In this document: in pieces, positions 7,884-14,125 of the stretch
How the letters are laid out: every line of letters starts with the position of its first letter
Position numbering within the stretch: the first letter of the stretch is position 1
NCBI GenBank assembly: GCA_045600585.1
Contig: JAZRYE010000041.1
Span: 1 to 21,548 of the forward strand
Direction: 5' to 3'
DNA: 21,548 bases
Origin: JAZRYE01 sp045600585
GTDB taxonomy: Bacteria; Bacillota_I; Bacilli_A; RFN20; CAG-826
Notes under the pieces: generated by a model
Databases searched by the model: none
What the model was told of the DNA's origin: nothing
Seen by the model: the letters and a program-made list of their open reading frames with translations, nothing else
Translations under genes and position numbers: made by a program

Positions 7884-9203
7884 CTAAATAAACATAATCA
7901 TATAATGAGGTATAGTTTTTTTAACACCATTAAGTCCAACATTGCCGTCAACAAATTTATAAGCAATAGACGGTTTAAATTCTTCTATAAAGTTATTAAG
8001 TGAAATTGAAGTAGAATTGCTTGCTTTTACCTCAATCGGCAATACTTCTCCATTTTTTTCGATCAAAAATTCAATTTCATGAGTACTATCTGGCTTGTAA
8101 TAGAATAATTTGTATCCTTTTTTTATTAAACATTCGCCAATAACATTTTCAAAAATGCCACCCTTAGAATTCCCTTTTAGCAAATTGTCCATAATAGCTT
8201 TCTTAACTTCAAAGCCATAGTTAGAACAAAGCAAGCCAGTATCATTACTATAAAGTTTAAAATATTCATCATTGGAATTACCAAGAAGAGGAATAAACGG
8301 TTCATGAACATTATAACAAATGTTAACTAATGCTGAATCTACTAACCAAGTAACAGATCCACCATATTTTTTTCTTGTTTGTCCTTTTTCCACTACTCCA
8401 TATTGAAATTTAGTAATTTCTTTGGAAAGTTGTTTAGGTAGAGAATCATAGCATTTTCTAACTTTTACTTTTTTAGCACCCTTTGCATGTTTGCCAATAT
8501 CAAATTGATAATCAGCAACAATTCTTTGTTGTATAGAATTAACACGATTAAAATCATAATAAATAGAGTAATCAGCAACTACTTCAGGCATCCCCCCTAC
8601 AGCAATAAATTCTCTAAATAATAATTCAAATTTATTATTAGTTAAATCATCCACTTTTTCATTATTATCAAAATAAACTTTAAGATTTGAAATCTGCTCA
8701 TCACTAATTCCACAAGCCCATAAAAATTCCTCAAAATCTAAAGAATACATAGTAAGGAAATCTTCATATCCAGTTGGATTAGATTCAGCTTCTTCAACTA
8801 ATGGGTCATCATCCTCAGCATATGTTAGACCGAGTAAACTACCAGAAGTGATAACATCGTATCTTCCATCCTCTGCTAAAAATTTAATAGCAGTCCTTGC
8901 TCTTCCACAAGTTTGTATTTCATCTAAAAATATTAATGTTTTACCTGGTATTAATCTTGCATTTTCAATATTAAAAGATAATCTTTTGTAAATTGTATCG
9001 GCATCAATGTCGCCAGCAAATATGTCTTTAAGATTAGGATTCTTGATAAAATTAATTTCTATAAAAGATTCATATTCTCTTTTTCCAAATTCTCGAACTA
9101 AATAAGTTTTACCAACTTGTCTAGCACCTTTAATCATCAAACATTTTTTTGAATGATGATTCTTCCAATCCAAAAGTTTTATGTAAGCTTTTCTTTTCAA
9201 CAT
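7884..9203 (-). CDS. AAA ATPase with DUF4143 domain
   Basis: A 439-residue protein of the large AAA_14/DUF4143 group. The N-terminal P-loop domain has Walker A GARQVGKT (26-33), Walker B LIFLDE (90-95) and a sensor-like TSGSLLG (119-125). The C-terminal DUF4143 region (about 225-395) ends in HEIEFLI...PIEVKAS, with E378, E391 and K393 resembling a PD-(D/E)XK core. No biochemical role is established for the family; such genes occur as solitary accessory genes in many anaerobes and are often duplicated or exchanged. ATG 9203 is supported by AGGAGG 7 nt upstream; an in-frame alternative at 9221 lies before that site. It is followed closely by the carbonic anhydrase gene, but a functional link is not evident. 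Confidence 0.87.
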   Translation of the reverse strand: MLKRKAYIKLLDWKNHHSKKCLMIKGARQVGKTYLVREFGKREYESFIEINFIKNPNLKDIFAGDIDADTIYKRLSFNIENARLIPGKTLIFLDEIQTCGRARTAIKFLAEDGRYDVITSGSLLGLTYAEDDDPLVEEAESNPTGYEDFLTMYSLDFEEFLWACGISDEQISNLKVYFDNNEKVDDLTNNKFELLFREFIAVGGMPEVVADYSIYYDFNRVNSIQQRIVADYQFDIGKHAKGAKKVKVRKCYDSLPKQLSKEITKFQYGVVEKGQTRKKYGGSVTWLVDSALVNICYNVHEPFIPLLGNSNDEYFKLYSNDTGLLCSNYGFEVKKAIMDNLLKGNSKGGIFENVIGECLIKKGYKLFYYKPDSTHEIEFLIEKNGEVLPIEVKASNSTSISLNNFIEEFKPSIAYKFVDGNVGLNGVKKTIPHYMIMFI

Positions 9204-9219
9204 AGAATTTCCTCCTAGC

Positions 9220-9232
9220 ACATTTAAAATGT
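9220..9232. repeat. 13-bp palindrome upstream of the AAA-ATPase gene
   Basis: ACATTTAAAATGT has perfect 6-bp arms around a central A. It lies 16 nt before the ATG of the ATPase gene, next to its ribosome binding site, where a repressor or a small RNA hairpin could act. AT-rich palindromes also arise by chance. Confidence 0.4.
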
Positions 9233-9261
9233 ATCATCTTTTTTATAAAAAATAAATAAAA

Positions 9262-9306
9262 GGAATATTTTTTAAATGTGTTTTTCGCTAAAATGGAATA
9301 TTTTTT
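9262..9306. repeat. Two direct copies of a 12-bp sequence
   Basis: GGAATATTTTTT occurs at 9262-9273 and again at 9295-9306, three helical turns apart (33 bp), in the leader region of the ATPase gene. The helical phasing is compatible with a pair of protein binding sites. No known factor is recognised. Confidence 0.4.
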
Positions 9307-9310
9307 GCAA

Positions 9311-9380
9311 AATAAAACCCATATCTGTGCTGGCAGTAATGTTTGCAAATCAATCAAACAAAATTGTGTATAGATATGGC
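9311..9380 (-). terminator. Long nested inverted repeat, possible terminator after yqeY
   Basis: CCATATCTGTGC (9319-9330) and GTATAGATATGG (9368-9379) pair over 12 positions if G-U pairs are allowed on the plus strand. A second 6-bp hairpin, TGTTTG/CAAACA (9340-9345, 9355-9360), lies in the loop. On the minus strand the outer 8 bp remain perfect and are followed by GTTTTATTTT, which fits termination of yqeY. The G-U pairs fit a plus-strand RNA better, so the function is unsettled. Confidence 0.4.
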
Positions 9381-9399
9381 TTATAGTTTAGTAAATTAA

Positions 9400-9822
9400 T
9401 TATTGTCCTCTAGCAATTTGAGAGACTAATGACATATCAACTTTGCCAGCGAAGTTTGCCTTGAAATGTTTCATAACACTTGGCATTGATTTGTCTTCAA
9501 GTTTAGCAATTTCTGCAATAATTTCTTCTCTAGATAATTGTTTTGGTAAGAAACCTTTTAAGATTTCTTCTTGCTTACTAATTGCATCAACTTTTTCTTG
9601 GTTACCAACTTTAGAGTAACCTTCTTTTTCATCACTTAATTCTTTAAGTGTCTTTTGGATGATTCCTAAGACATCAGAATCTTGTAATTCGTTACCTTTA
9701 CTATGTAATTCAACTAATAATAATTGGGATTTGCTAATAACAACTGAATATGCACCTCTAGCTACTGTATCTTTAGCTTTCATTGCTTCAATGTTAGCTT
9801 TCTTTAAATCATCTAATAACAT
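9400..9822 (-). CDS. yqeY: GatB/YqeY domain protein
   Basis: A 140-residue all-helical protein matching the YqeY family, whose C-terminal half resembles the tail domain of GatB, the tRNA-dependent amidotransferase subunit. Typical segments are LLDDLKKANIEAMKAKD (2-18), IIQKTLKELSDEKEGYSK near 54-71, QEEILKGFLPKQLSREEI (84-101) and the small tail domain with VMKHFKANFAGKVDMSLVS (116-134). The molecular role of free-standing YqeY is not established; binding to tRNA or an amidotransferase is only suggested by homology. It starts at ATG 9822 with AAGGAG 8 nt upstream and appears to be a single-gene unit between the glycosylase gene and the inverted repeat at 9319-9379. Confidence 0.92.
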   Translation of the reverse strand: MLLDDLKKANIEAMKAKDTVARGAYSVVISKSQLLLVELHSKGNELQDSDVLGIIQKTLKELSDEKEGYSKVGNQEKVDAISKQEEILKGFLPKQLSREEIIAEIAKLEDKSMPSVMKHFKANFAGKVDMSLVSQIARGQ

Positions 9823-9861
9823 ATGAATATTCTCCTTTGTTCGTATATATTTTAGTCTTCT

Positions 9862-10377
9862 CTATTTAATATTTAAATAATCTTTAATAATTGAATACTT
9901 TTCATTTAATGCTTCTTGTTTAATTCTTCCGTTAGCGGCACTTGTACTTGGTAACATAATAGCTTCCATTCCAAGTGTATCTTTTATATACAAGTTGTAA
10001 TACTTATAACTAGTAGAACCAGTTGTAAATATTTGAACAATATCATGTCCCCTAATTAATCCCTTTATATCAGCGGGTTTAACGTCTTTAATTGAATTAT
10101 CATCACTTGCATGAATGCTGCATTCTTCAATTACGTCATATAATGCGATTTTATGCTTTCTAAGAAACATTTTTCTTTCTTCTACAGTCTTAGGTTCTCC
10201 TTCGTTAAAAACATTTGCTAATGTCTTAAAGAACCTATTAGTAGGATGAGCATAGTAAAATCCTACCTCACTGGATTTGACTGATGGTAATGATCCTAAT
10301 ATTAGGATTTTACTATCATCATTAATAAATGGAGGGACTGATGAGTGGTTCTTTTTGTTAGATTTATAGATTTTCAT
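9862..10377 (-). CDS. Hypoxanthine/uracil-DNA glycosylase family protein
   Basis: A 171-residue member of the uracil-DNA glycosylase superfamily, closest in pattern to the DNA-deoxyinosine (hypoxanthine) glycosylases. It has motif 1, LILGSLPSVKSSEVGFYYAH (25-44) running into PTNRFFK (45-51), a middle motif ALYDVIEECSIHASDDNSI (78-96, D81 and D92), and the substrate loop LPSTSAAN (142-149). It would remove deaminated bases (hypoxanthine or uracil) from DNA to begin base-excision repair. The start is uncertain: ATG 10377 has no ribosome site and lies 14 nt inside the preceding small gene, so coupled translation is likely; ATG 10410 is also in frame but equally unsupported. It seems to be the last gene of the XRE-DUF3990 operon, though its repair role may be unrelated. 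Exact base specificity cannot be read from sequence. Confidence 0.82.
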   Translation of the reverse strand: MKIYKSNKKNHSSVPPFINDDSKILILGSLPSVKSSEVGFYYAHPTNRFFKTLANVFNEGEPKTVEERKMFLRKHKIALYDVIEECSIHASDDNSIKDVKPADIKGLIRGHDIVQIFTTGSTSYKYYNLYIKDTLGMEAIMLPSTSAANGRIKQEALNEKYSIIKDYLNIK

Positions 10378-10558
10378 AAATAGATAAAATGTAAAGGGGC
10401 GAATCTCCATATAAGCCGGTTTCGTCATCATCTAATAAGTCAACAATAGGCGATGCATAAACTTTATCTCTAGCATCATCAATTGATAGCTTATATTTAG
10501 ACGAAATTAATTCTATAACTCGTGTTATCAAGATTCTTTTAATGGTTAAATGATTCAT
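10364..10558 (-). CDS. Small protein of the DUF3990 locus, unrecognised
   Basis: A 64-residue protein whose ATG overlaps the TGA of the DUF3990 gene (ATGA), with GAGG 9 nt upstream, so it is surely co-translated with it. The N-terminal half is predicted helical (ITRVIELISSKYKLSIDDAR, 11-30). The C-terminal half has the acidic patch LLDDDETGLYGDSPLYILSIYE (41-62, written here in part as DETGLY and SPLY). I recall similar short proteins beside DUF3990 genes in gut Bacillota but cannot name a family; a DUF3791-type relationship is possible. As the third member of a regulator-enzyme-small protein operon it could be an antidote or adaptor, which is a guess. It is followed without a gap by the DNA glycosylase gene. 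Confidence 0.7.
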   Translation of the reverse strand: MNHLTIKRILITRVIELISSKYKLSIDDARDKVYASPIVDLLDDDETGLYGDSPLYILSIYENL

Positions 10559-11052
10559 ACATCAGTTACCTCATATGATTTGATATATTTTAGCTTTGTT
10601 AAAGATTTTTCAGAGCAAAATGCAATTTGTGAATTGATTTTTTGGAACCTTAATCTATTGATTGCGTCTTCTTTACGCATTATTCCTTCTTGAACATAGC
10701 TAATTATTTCGCCAACCGAATCATCAGCAATTTTGCCAACAACAATGTCATAACCATGCTCATATCTTGAATCTGACCTGCACTTAATAATCATCTCAAG
10801 CCATTCTTTATTTGCTTCTGGCAATACTTTATATTTCAAATTCGTGAAATCTTCGTCCCATTCATACACACTAACTATGGCTTTTGAATGTTTGTCTTTT
10901 ATTAGACTTATTTTTCTTTTACGAATCGCCATTCTTTCAGCCTGTTCCTTAATTGGCGTAAGATAAAAAGCAAAGCCGAAATCTCTTCCTTTGATTGTTT
11001 TTATTATTGTAGGCTTTTCAACAGCTATGTTTGAGCCATGATACAAAATCAT
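10555..11052 (-). CDS. DUF3990 protein, ADP-ribosyltransferase-like (locus 1)
   Basis: This 165-residue protein begins MILYHGSNIAVEKP and continues with GFAFYLT (26-32), the signature of DUF3990 proteins. H5 of YHGS and Y30 of the GFAFYLT segment sit where the first two residues of the H-Y-(E/D/Q) triad lie in PARP-type ADP-ribosyltransferase folds, so NAD+-dependent modification of a target is a reasonable inference, not a demonstrated activity. Later conserved parts are YDIVVGKIADD (101-111) and QIAFCSEKSLTKLKYI (142-157), which reappear in the second DUF3990 gene (19985-20653). The ATG at 11052 has AGGTGG 8 nt upstream and starts 2 nt after the XRE gene stop; the small gene downstream overlaps it by 4 nt. 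The order regulator, enzyme, small protein is typical of toxin-antitoxin-like cassettes. Confidence 0.82.
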   Translation of the reverse strand: MILYHGSNIAVEKPTIIKTIKGRDFGFAFYLTPIKEQAERMAIRKRKISLIKDKHSKAIVSVYEWDEDFTNLKYKVLPEANKEWLEMIIKCRSDSRYEHGYDIVVGKIADDSVGEIISYVQEGIMRKEDAINRLRFQKINSQIAFCSEKSLTKLKYIKSYEVTDV

Positions 11053-11054
11053 AT

Positions 11055-11498
11055 TTATTCGCCACCTAAAAGAGCAGAAATATATTCATTTAAATACAAT
11101 GTTGAAAATCCATGCAAATCTTCATAATCATTTTTTAGCTCTTCAATGATGCCTTTGTCTTTCATTTCAACATATGTTTCTCTACTCGATTTATCAATAT
11201 ATGCGGCATATTCTTCAACACACATAATAATAAAATTATTAATCTTCTTATTTAAGATAGTGTTAATTCTTGATGCTCTTTGCCTATTTGCATTCTTAGT
11301 ATTGCTTGTAGCAAAAGACAGCTCCAATATATCTAAAACATTAAACATTGTAGAAATAGAACAATTTGATGTTCCGTTTTCTATAGACGACAAAGTTGCT
11401 CGTGTAATACCTGCTTTTTTAGCACATTCATCCATAGTCATATTTATGTTTAATCTTTTTTGTCTAATTATGTTTCCTAATTCCATCGCTTTGCTCAT
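11055..11498 (-). CDS. XRE-family regulator with DUF3791-like C-terminal domain
   Basis: A 147-residue protein with a clear HTH (residues 6-62: IIRQKRLNINMTMDECAKKA, then ITRATLSSIENG) followed by a second domain (about 78-143: INNFIIMCVEEYAAYIDKSS, then EMKDKGIIEELKNDYEDLHGF and LNEYISALL). The second domain resembles DUF3791, usually a free-standing small partner of DUF3990 proteins, so this may be a fused regulator-antidote. I choose ATG 11498: a consensus promoter ends 6 nt upstream, so transcription should begin at or next to this codon and the TTG at 11534 would lie in the -35 box. There is no ribosome site, consistent with a leaderless mRNA. A palindrome inside the promoter suggests autoregulation. 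The DUF3791 relationship is moderate confidence; the HTH is firm. Confidence 0.82.
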   Translation of the reverse strand: MSKAMELGNIIRQKRLNINMTMDECAKKAGITRATLSSIENGTSNCSISTMFNVLDILELSFATSNTKNANRQRASRINTILNKKINNFIIMCVEEYAAYIDKSSRETYVEMKDKGIIEELKNDYEDLHGFSTLYLNEYISALLGGE

Positions 11499-11504
11499 GA
11501 CAAC

Positions 11505-11534
11505 ATTATATTTATAAAACAGTTTTAATGTCAA
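11505..11534 (-). promoter_or_regulatory. Consensus promoter and embedded operator of DUF3990 locus 1
   Basis: Minus strand TTGACA (11529-11534), 18-nt spacer, TATAAT (11505-11510); both boxes are perfect consensus. The spacer contains the perfect 13-bp palindrome TAAAACAGTTTTA (11515-11527), ideally placed to block RNA polymerase when bound, most likely by the XRE protein encoded just downstream. The A of ATG (11498) is 7 nt past the -10, the expected transcription start. Confidence 0.75.
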
Positions 11535-11600
11535 ATATGTTTTACATTATAATATTTTGGCACACAAAAAAATCAGATTTATCTAACTATTTTTGTATTA

Positions 11601-11640
11601 AAAAGGGGAGCTAAGACCTAATTGATCACTCCCCGTTTTA
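11601..11640 (-). terminator. Rho-independent terminator after the LRR protein gene
   Basis: On the minus strand GGGGAG (from 11634) pairs with CTCCCC (to 11605) and is followed by TTTTT. The GC stem stands out in this AT-rich gap and lies about 30 nt after the LRR gene stop. The rest of 11535-11666 holds the upstream edge of the XRE promoter region and nothing else I can support. Confidence 0.75.
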
Positions 11641-11666
11641 AATAAAGAATTGTATTAATCGGTTAA

Positions 11667-13457
11667 TTAAGCTGCGTAATTGAATGTAGCTTTTGTACCA
11701 GCCCATCCTTCATGCCAATTTGTTTTAGCAGTAGCTTCTTCTTCAGTATCTACAAAATAGAATGTGACTTCTTTTGTAAATGCAGGTTCCCAAGAATTGT
11801 ATTCATCTGTAACAGCAATGCTTGATACTGATTTTGGCATATAGAATGCTTCAACAGTTGAATCTTTGAAAGCTCTACAATAGATTGTTTCAACACCTTC
11901 TCCAAGAGTGACACTTGTGAAATTGTTAAAAGCAAATGCATGTCCACAAATTGTTTTAACAGTTCCTGGAATAGTAAGAGTTGTTAACTTTTGACAATTT
12001 GAGAATGCATAGTTTTCAATTTTTGTAATCTTAGAACCAAAAACGATTTCAGAGAGTTCTACTGCGTTTTGCATAAAACTTTGTGGAACTCTAGTAATTT
12101 TGTTATTGAAAACAATCTTTGATAAATAGCATTTTTCAGCACCATAACCTACAACTTCATTAACAGAATCAGGAAGCACAAATGTTCCTGTTTTCTTTGT
12201 GGCAATACGAATGAGCTTTGTCATTGCTTTATTATATAAAACATTATCAACAGCCTTATAATTTGGGTTATCTTCATGAACAGTAATTGTCTCTAATTGA
12301 CTTGTATAAATCAAATCATCAAAGAAATCTTTACAAGAAGCAGGAACAGAAATTGATGAAATTTTTGAATTTCTGAATGCTGCAGATTCAACTCTTGTAA
12401 GTCCTTCTGGAAGAACGACATCACCAGTTAAACCTGTTGACATAAATGCTGCATTACCAATTGATTTAAGTTCGCTTGAAAAATTGAATGTTGTAAGTGC
12501 TGAGCAAGCCTCAAAGCCATAACGTTCAATTACTTCTACATTATCAAAGCCTTGTAAAGAGCTTAAAAATGGACATGACTCGAATGCATATTCACGGACA
12601 TATTTAACATTTGATCCGTTTGTAACTGTTGTAAGTCTATAACAACCATAAAAAGCAAAAGCTCCGATAGTATCAATGTTTGCTCCAAGAGCAACACTTG
12701 TAATGTAATCATTATCGTAGAATGCTTTATCGCCTACTGCTGTAACTTTATAAGTTACTCCACCAATAACAACAACATCAGGAATTGTAACTGAGTTAAC
12801 TGCAGGTTCAACTAATCCTGTAACACTTACAGTATCAGCACCTGTTTTCATATAATTCATACCATCGACAGTAACATATGGATTTGGAATGTTTTCACAA
12901 TCGTCAGCGTATGTAATAGAGATTTCGTAAACATTCATTCCACTTGCGCCAGAAGCTATAGCTTTAAAATAGCTTGGATATGGAGCAGAGAATTGATATG
13001 TTCCTCCATATGGAGAAGCTCTAAATGATGTTGAAATGTGATAGTCAATGCCACCTTCTCCATCATCCCAGCCATAATATAAAGTAAATGCTTGGCTAGA
13101 ACCAGTAATAGTAATTGATTTCATTGAACCAATTGGAGAAGTATAGTCATTTGCAACATAGTTGTTCTTATTCATATACATTGACTTATTTGCTGATAAA
13201 TATACAACGGAAGAATTAATCTTAATTGGATTATGTAATGTTGTATAAATTGTTGTTTGTTTTTCAACAGCAGTTGCTTGGTTTTCATCAATAAGATGAT
13301 TTTCTTCATCTTCAGAATCGTTGATTTTTAATACTCTATCTGTGCTTTCAGCAACAACATATGGAGATTTCAAATTACCACTACAAACTGCTGTGATAGC
13401 AATTCCAAGAGTCATAATTGTTGATAATGAGATAGCTACTAATTGCTTTTTATTCAT
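11667..13457 (-). CDS. Secreted BspA-like leucine-rich-repeat (LRR_5) protein
   Basis: A 596-residue exported protein. Residues 1-37 form a signal peptide (MNKKQLVAISLSTIMTLGIA..., likely cut near VVAES). Residues about 70-185 form a beta-rich domain (SITITGSSQAFTLYYGWDDG...). Residues about 195-575 are LRR_5 repeats of the BspA/Treponema pallidum type, seen as recurrent AFYGCYRLTTV, AFESCPFLSSL, GFEACSALTTF, AFSNCQKLTTLTIPGTVKTI and AFKDSTVEAFYMPKSV. Such proteins act at the cell surface in adhesion to host or other microbes. No LPXTG motif or C-terminal membrane anchor is seen, so it is either released or held non-covalently. ATG 13457 has GAGG 7 nt upstream and a consensus promoter just before. 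The gene has its own promoter and terminator. Ligand unknown. Confidence 0.9.
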   Translation of the reverse strand: MNKKQLVAISLSTIMTLGIAITAVCSGNLKSPYVVAESTDRVLKINDSEDEENHLIDENQATAVEKQTTIYTTLHNPIKINSSVVYLSANKSMYMNKNNYVANDYTSPIGSMKSITITGSSQAFTLYYGWDDGEGGIDYHISTSFRASPYGGTYQFSAPYPSYFKAIASGASGMNVYEISITYADDCENIPNPYVTVDGMNYMKTGADTVSVTGLVEPAVNSVTIPDVVVIGGVTYKVTAVGDKAFYDNDYITSVALGANIDTIGAFAFYGCYRLTTVTNGSNVKYVREYAFESCPFLSSLQGFDNVEVIERYGFEACSALTTFNFSSELKSIGNAAFMSTGLTGDVVLPEGLTRVESAAFRNSKISSISVPASCKDFFDDLIYTSQLETITVHEDNPNYKAVDNVLYNKAMTKLIRIATKKTGTFVLPDSVNEVVGYGAEKCYLSKIVFNNKITRVPQSFMQNAVELSEIVFGSKITKIENYAFSNCQKLTTLTIPGTVKTICGHAFAFNNFTSVTLGEGVETIYCRAFKDSTVEAFYMPKSVSSIAVTDEYNSWEPAFTKEVTFYFVDTEEEATAKTNWHEGWAGTKATFNYAA

Positions 13458-13478
13458 AAATTTACCTCGAACGGGATG

Positions 13479-13507
13479 ATTATATACTTATATATAAATG
13501 CTGACAA
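13479..13507 (-). promoter_or_regulatory. Promoter of the LRR protein gene
   Basis: Minus strand TTGTCA (13502-13507), 17-nt spacer, TATAAT (13479-13484). Start is predicted near 13472, giving a leader of about 15 nt that includes GAGG. The gap from here to 13604 has only a short hairpin, TATGAC/GTCATA at 13590-13607. Confidence 0.7.
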
Positions 13508-13607
13508 ATAATTTTTAAAAATAAAAAGTGTGAGCCCTTCTTATAATTTATAAATTAATGTGACAATCATTAACAATAGTAAGTAATTTTATGACTTAAT
13601 CGTCATA

Positions 13608-13643
13608 TTAAAAGACCACTCACATCAATGAATGAATGGCCTT
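13608..13643 (-). terminator. Terminator after the small secreted-protein gene
   Basis: On the minus strand AAGGCCATTCA (from 13643) pairs with TGAGTGGTCTT (to 13612) over 11 bp including two G-U pairs, with a 10-nt loop, then TTAATATG. The G-U pairs form only on this strand, which supports minus-strand use. It lies 25 nt after the stop of the C-terminal anchor frame (13668), supporting that frame as the true gene end. Confidence 0.65.
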
Positions 13644-13667
13644 GTCAATTAAATTAATTTTAATTAA

Positions 13668-13920
13668 TTATTGTTGTTTCTTTTTAATAAGAACTCCAAC
13701 GTATGAGAATAGCAAGATACTAAATATTGTTAAAATCTGGGTTATCTCCATTTGAAATATAGCGAATGTTGCCATTAGTATTCATTAAAACAGTGCCTGT
13801 TGTAACATCGGCAGCGTTTGCTCTTGCCATTTCATTATTAGATTTAGCGATAGGAACATTTATCGTTCCTAATGTTAAAACAAAACCGAAAGCAAGTTTG
13901 AAAATGTTTTTAAGCTTCAT
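13668..13920 (-). pseudogene. Small secreted/anchored protein, frameshifted remnant
   Basis: From ATG 13920 (ribosome site GAGAGGA about 7 nt upstream) a signal peptide is read (MKLKNIFKLAFGFVLTLGTI, then NVPIAKS) followed by about 40 polar residues (VTTGTVLMNTNGNIRYISNG), ending at a TAG at 13720-13722 after 66 residues. In the +1 frame the same stretch continues as ITQILTIFSILLFSYVGV followed by LIKKKQQ and a stop at 13668-13670. That is a membrane span plus Lys-rich tail, as in C-terminal anchors of surface proteins. A promoter, terminator and both ends of an exported anchored protein are thus present around a very short middle. I read this as a surface-protein gene that lost its central part and shifted frame. 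The alternative is a genuine 66-residue secreted peptide with a separate 27-residue membrane peptide (ATG 13751). Confidence 0.55.
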
Positions 13921-13959
13921 AAAGTGTCCTCTCAAATATGATGTAATAAATAATTATCA

Positions 13960-13988
13960 ATTCTATTGAACCATTCATACTTAATCAA
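13960..13988 (-). promoter_or_regulatory. Possible promoter of the small secreted-protein gene
   Basis: Minus strand TTGATT (13983-13988), 17-nt spacer, TAGAAT (13960-13965). The upstream box overlaps one arm of the inverted repeat TTAATCA (13981-13987) / TGATTAA (14000-14006), which may be an operator in this divergent intergenic region. Confidence 0.4.
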
Positions 13989-14062
13989 TAATAATTTACT
14001 GATTAACTGTTCGTGTTGATAACTTGATAAATACGATTTTTTATAGAAATTTAAAATAATAA

Positions 14063-14090
14063 TTGTAAATAGAAAAAAAGAGTCTATTAT
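14063..14090 (+). promoter_or_regulatory. Probable promoter of potABCD
   Basis: TTGTAA (14063-14068), 16-nt spacer, TATTAT (14085-14090). A 9-bp inverted repeat AAAATAATA (14053-14061) / TATTATTTT (14085-14093) brackets the promoter and covers the -10. A second candidate -10 is TATAAA near 14098. AAAGGGA (14111-14117) is the ribosome site for potA. Confidence 0.45.
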
Positions 14091-14125
14091 TTTGTGCTAT
14101 AAAATAACAAAAAGGGAATAAATTA

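Noticed and set aside
9130..9357. 75-codon frame covering the ATPase start
   Set aside because: Shadow frame of the ATPase N-terminus running into AT-rich leader; no family features.
10555..10557. Mollicute genetic code (TGA as Trp)
   Set aside because: TGA serves as the stop of the DUF3990 gene exactly at the ATGA overlap, and conserved tryptophans are TGG.
11568..11596. AGAT/ATCT hairpin followed by TTTTTG on the plus strand
   Set aside because: The stem has only 4 bp and no plus-strand gene precedes it.
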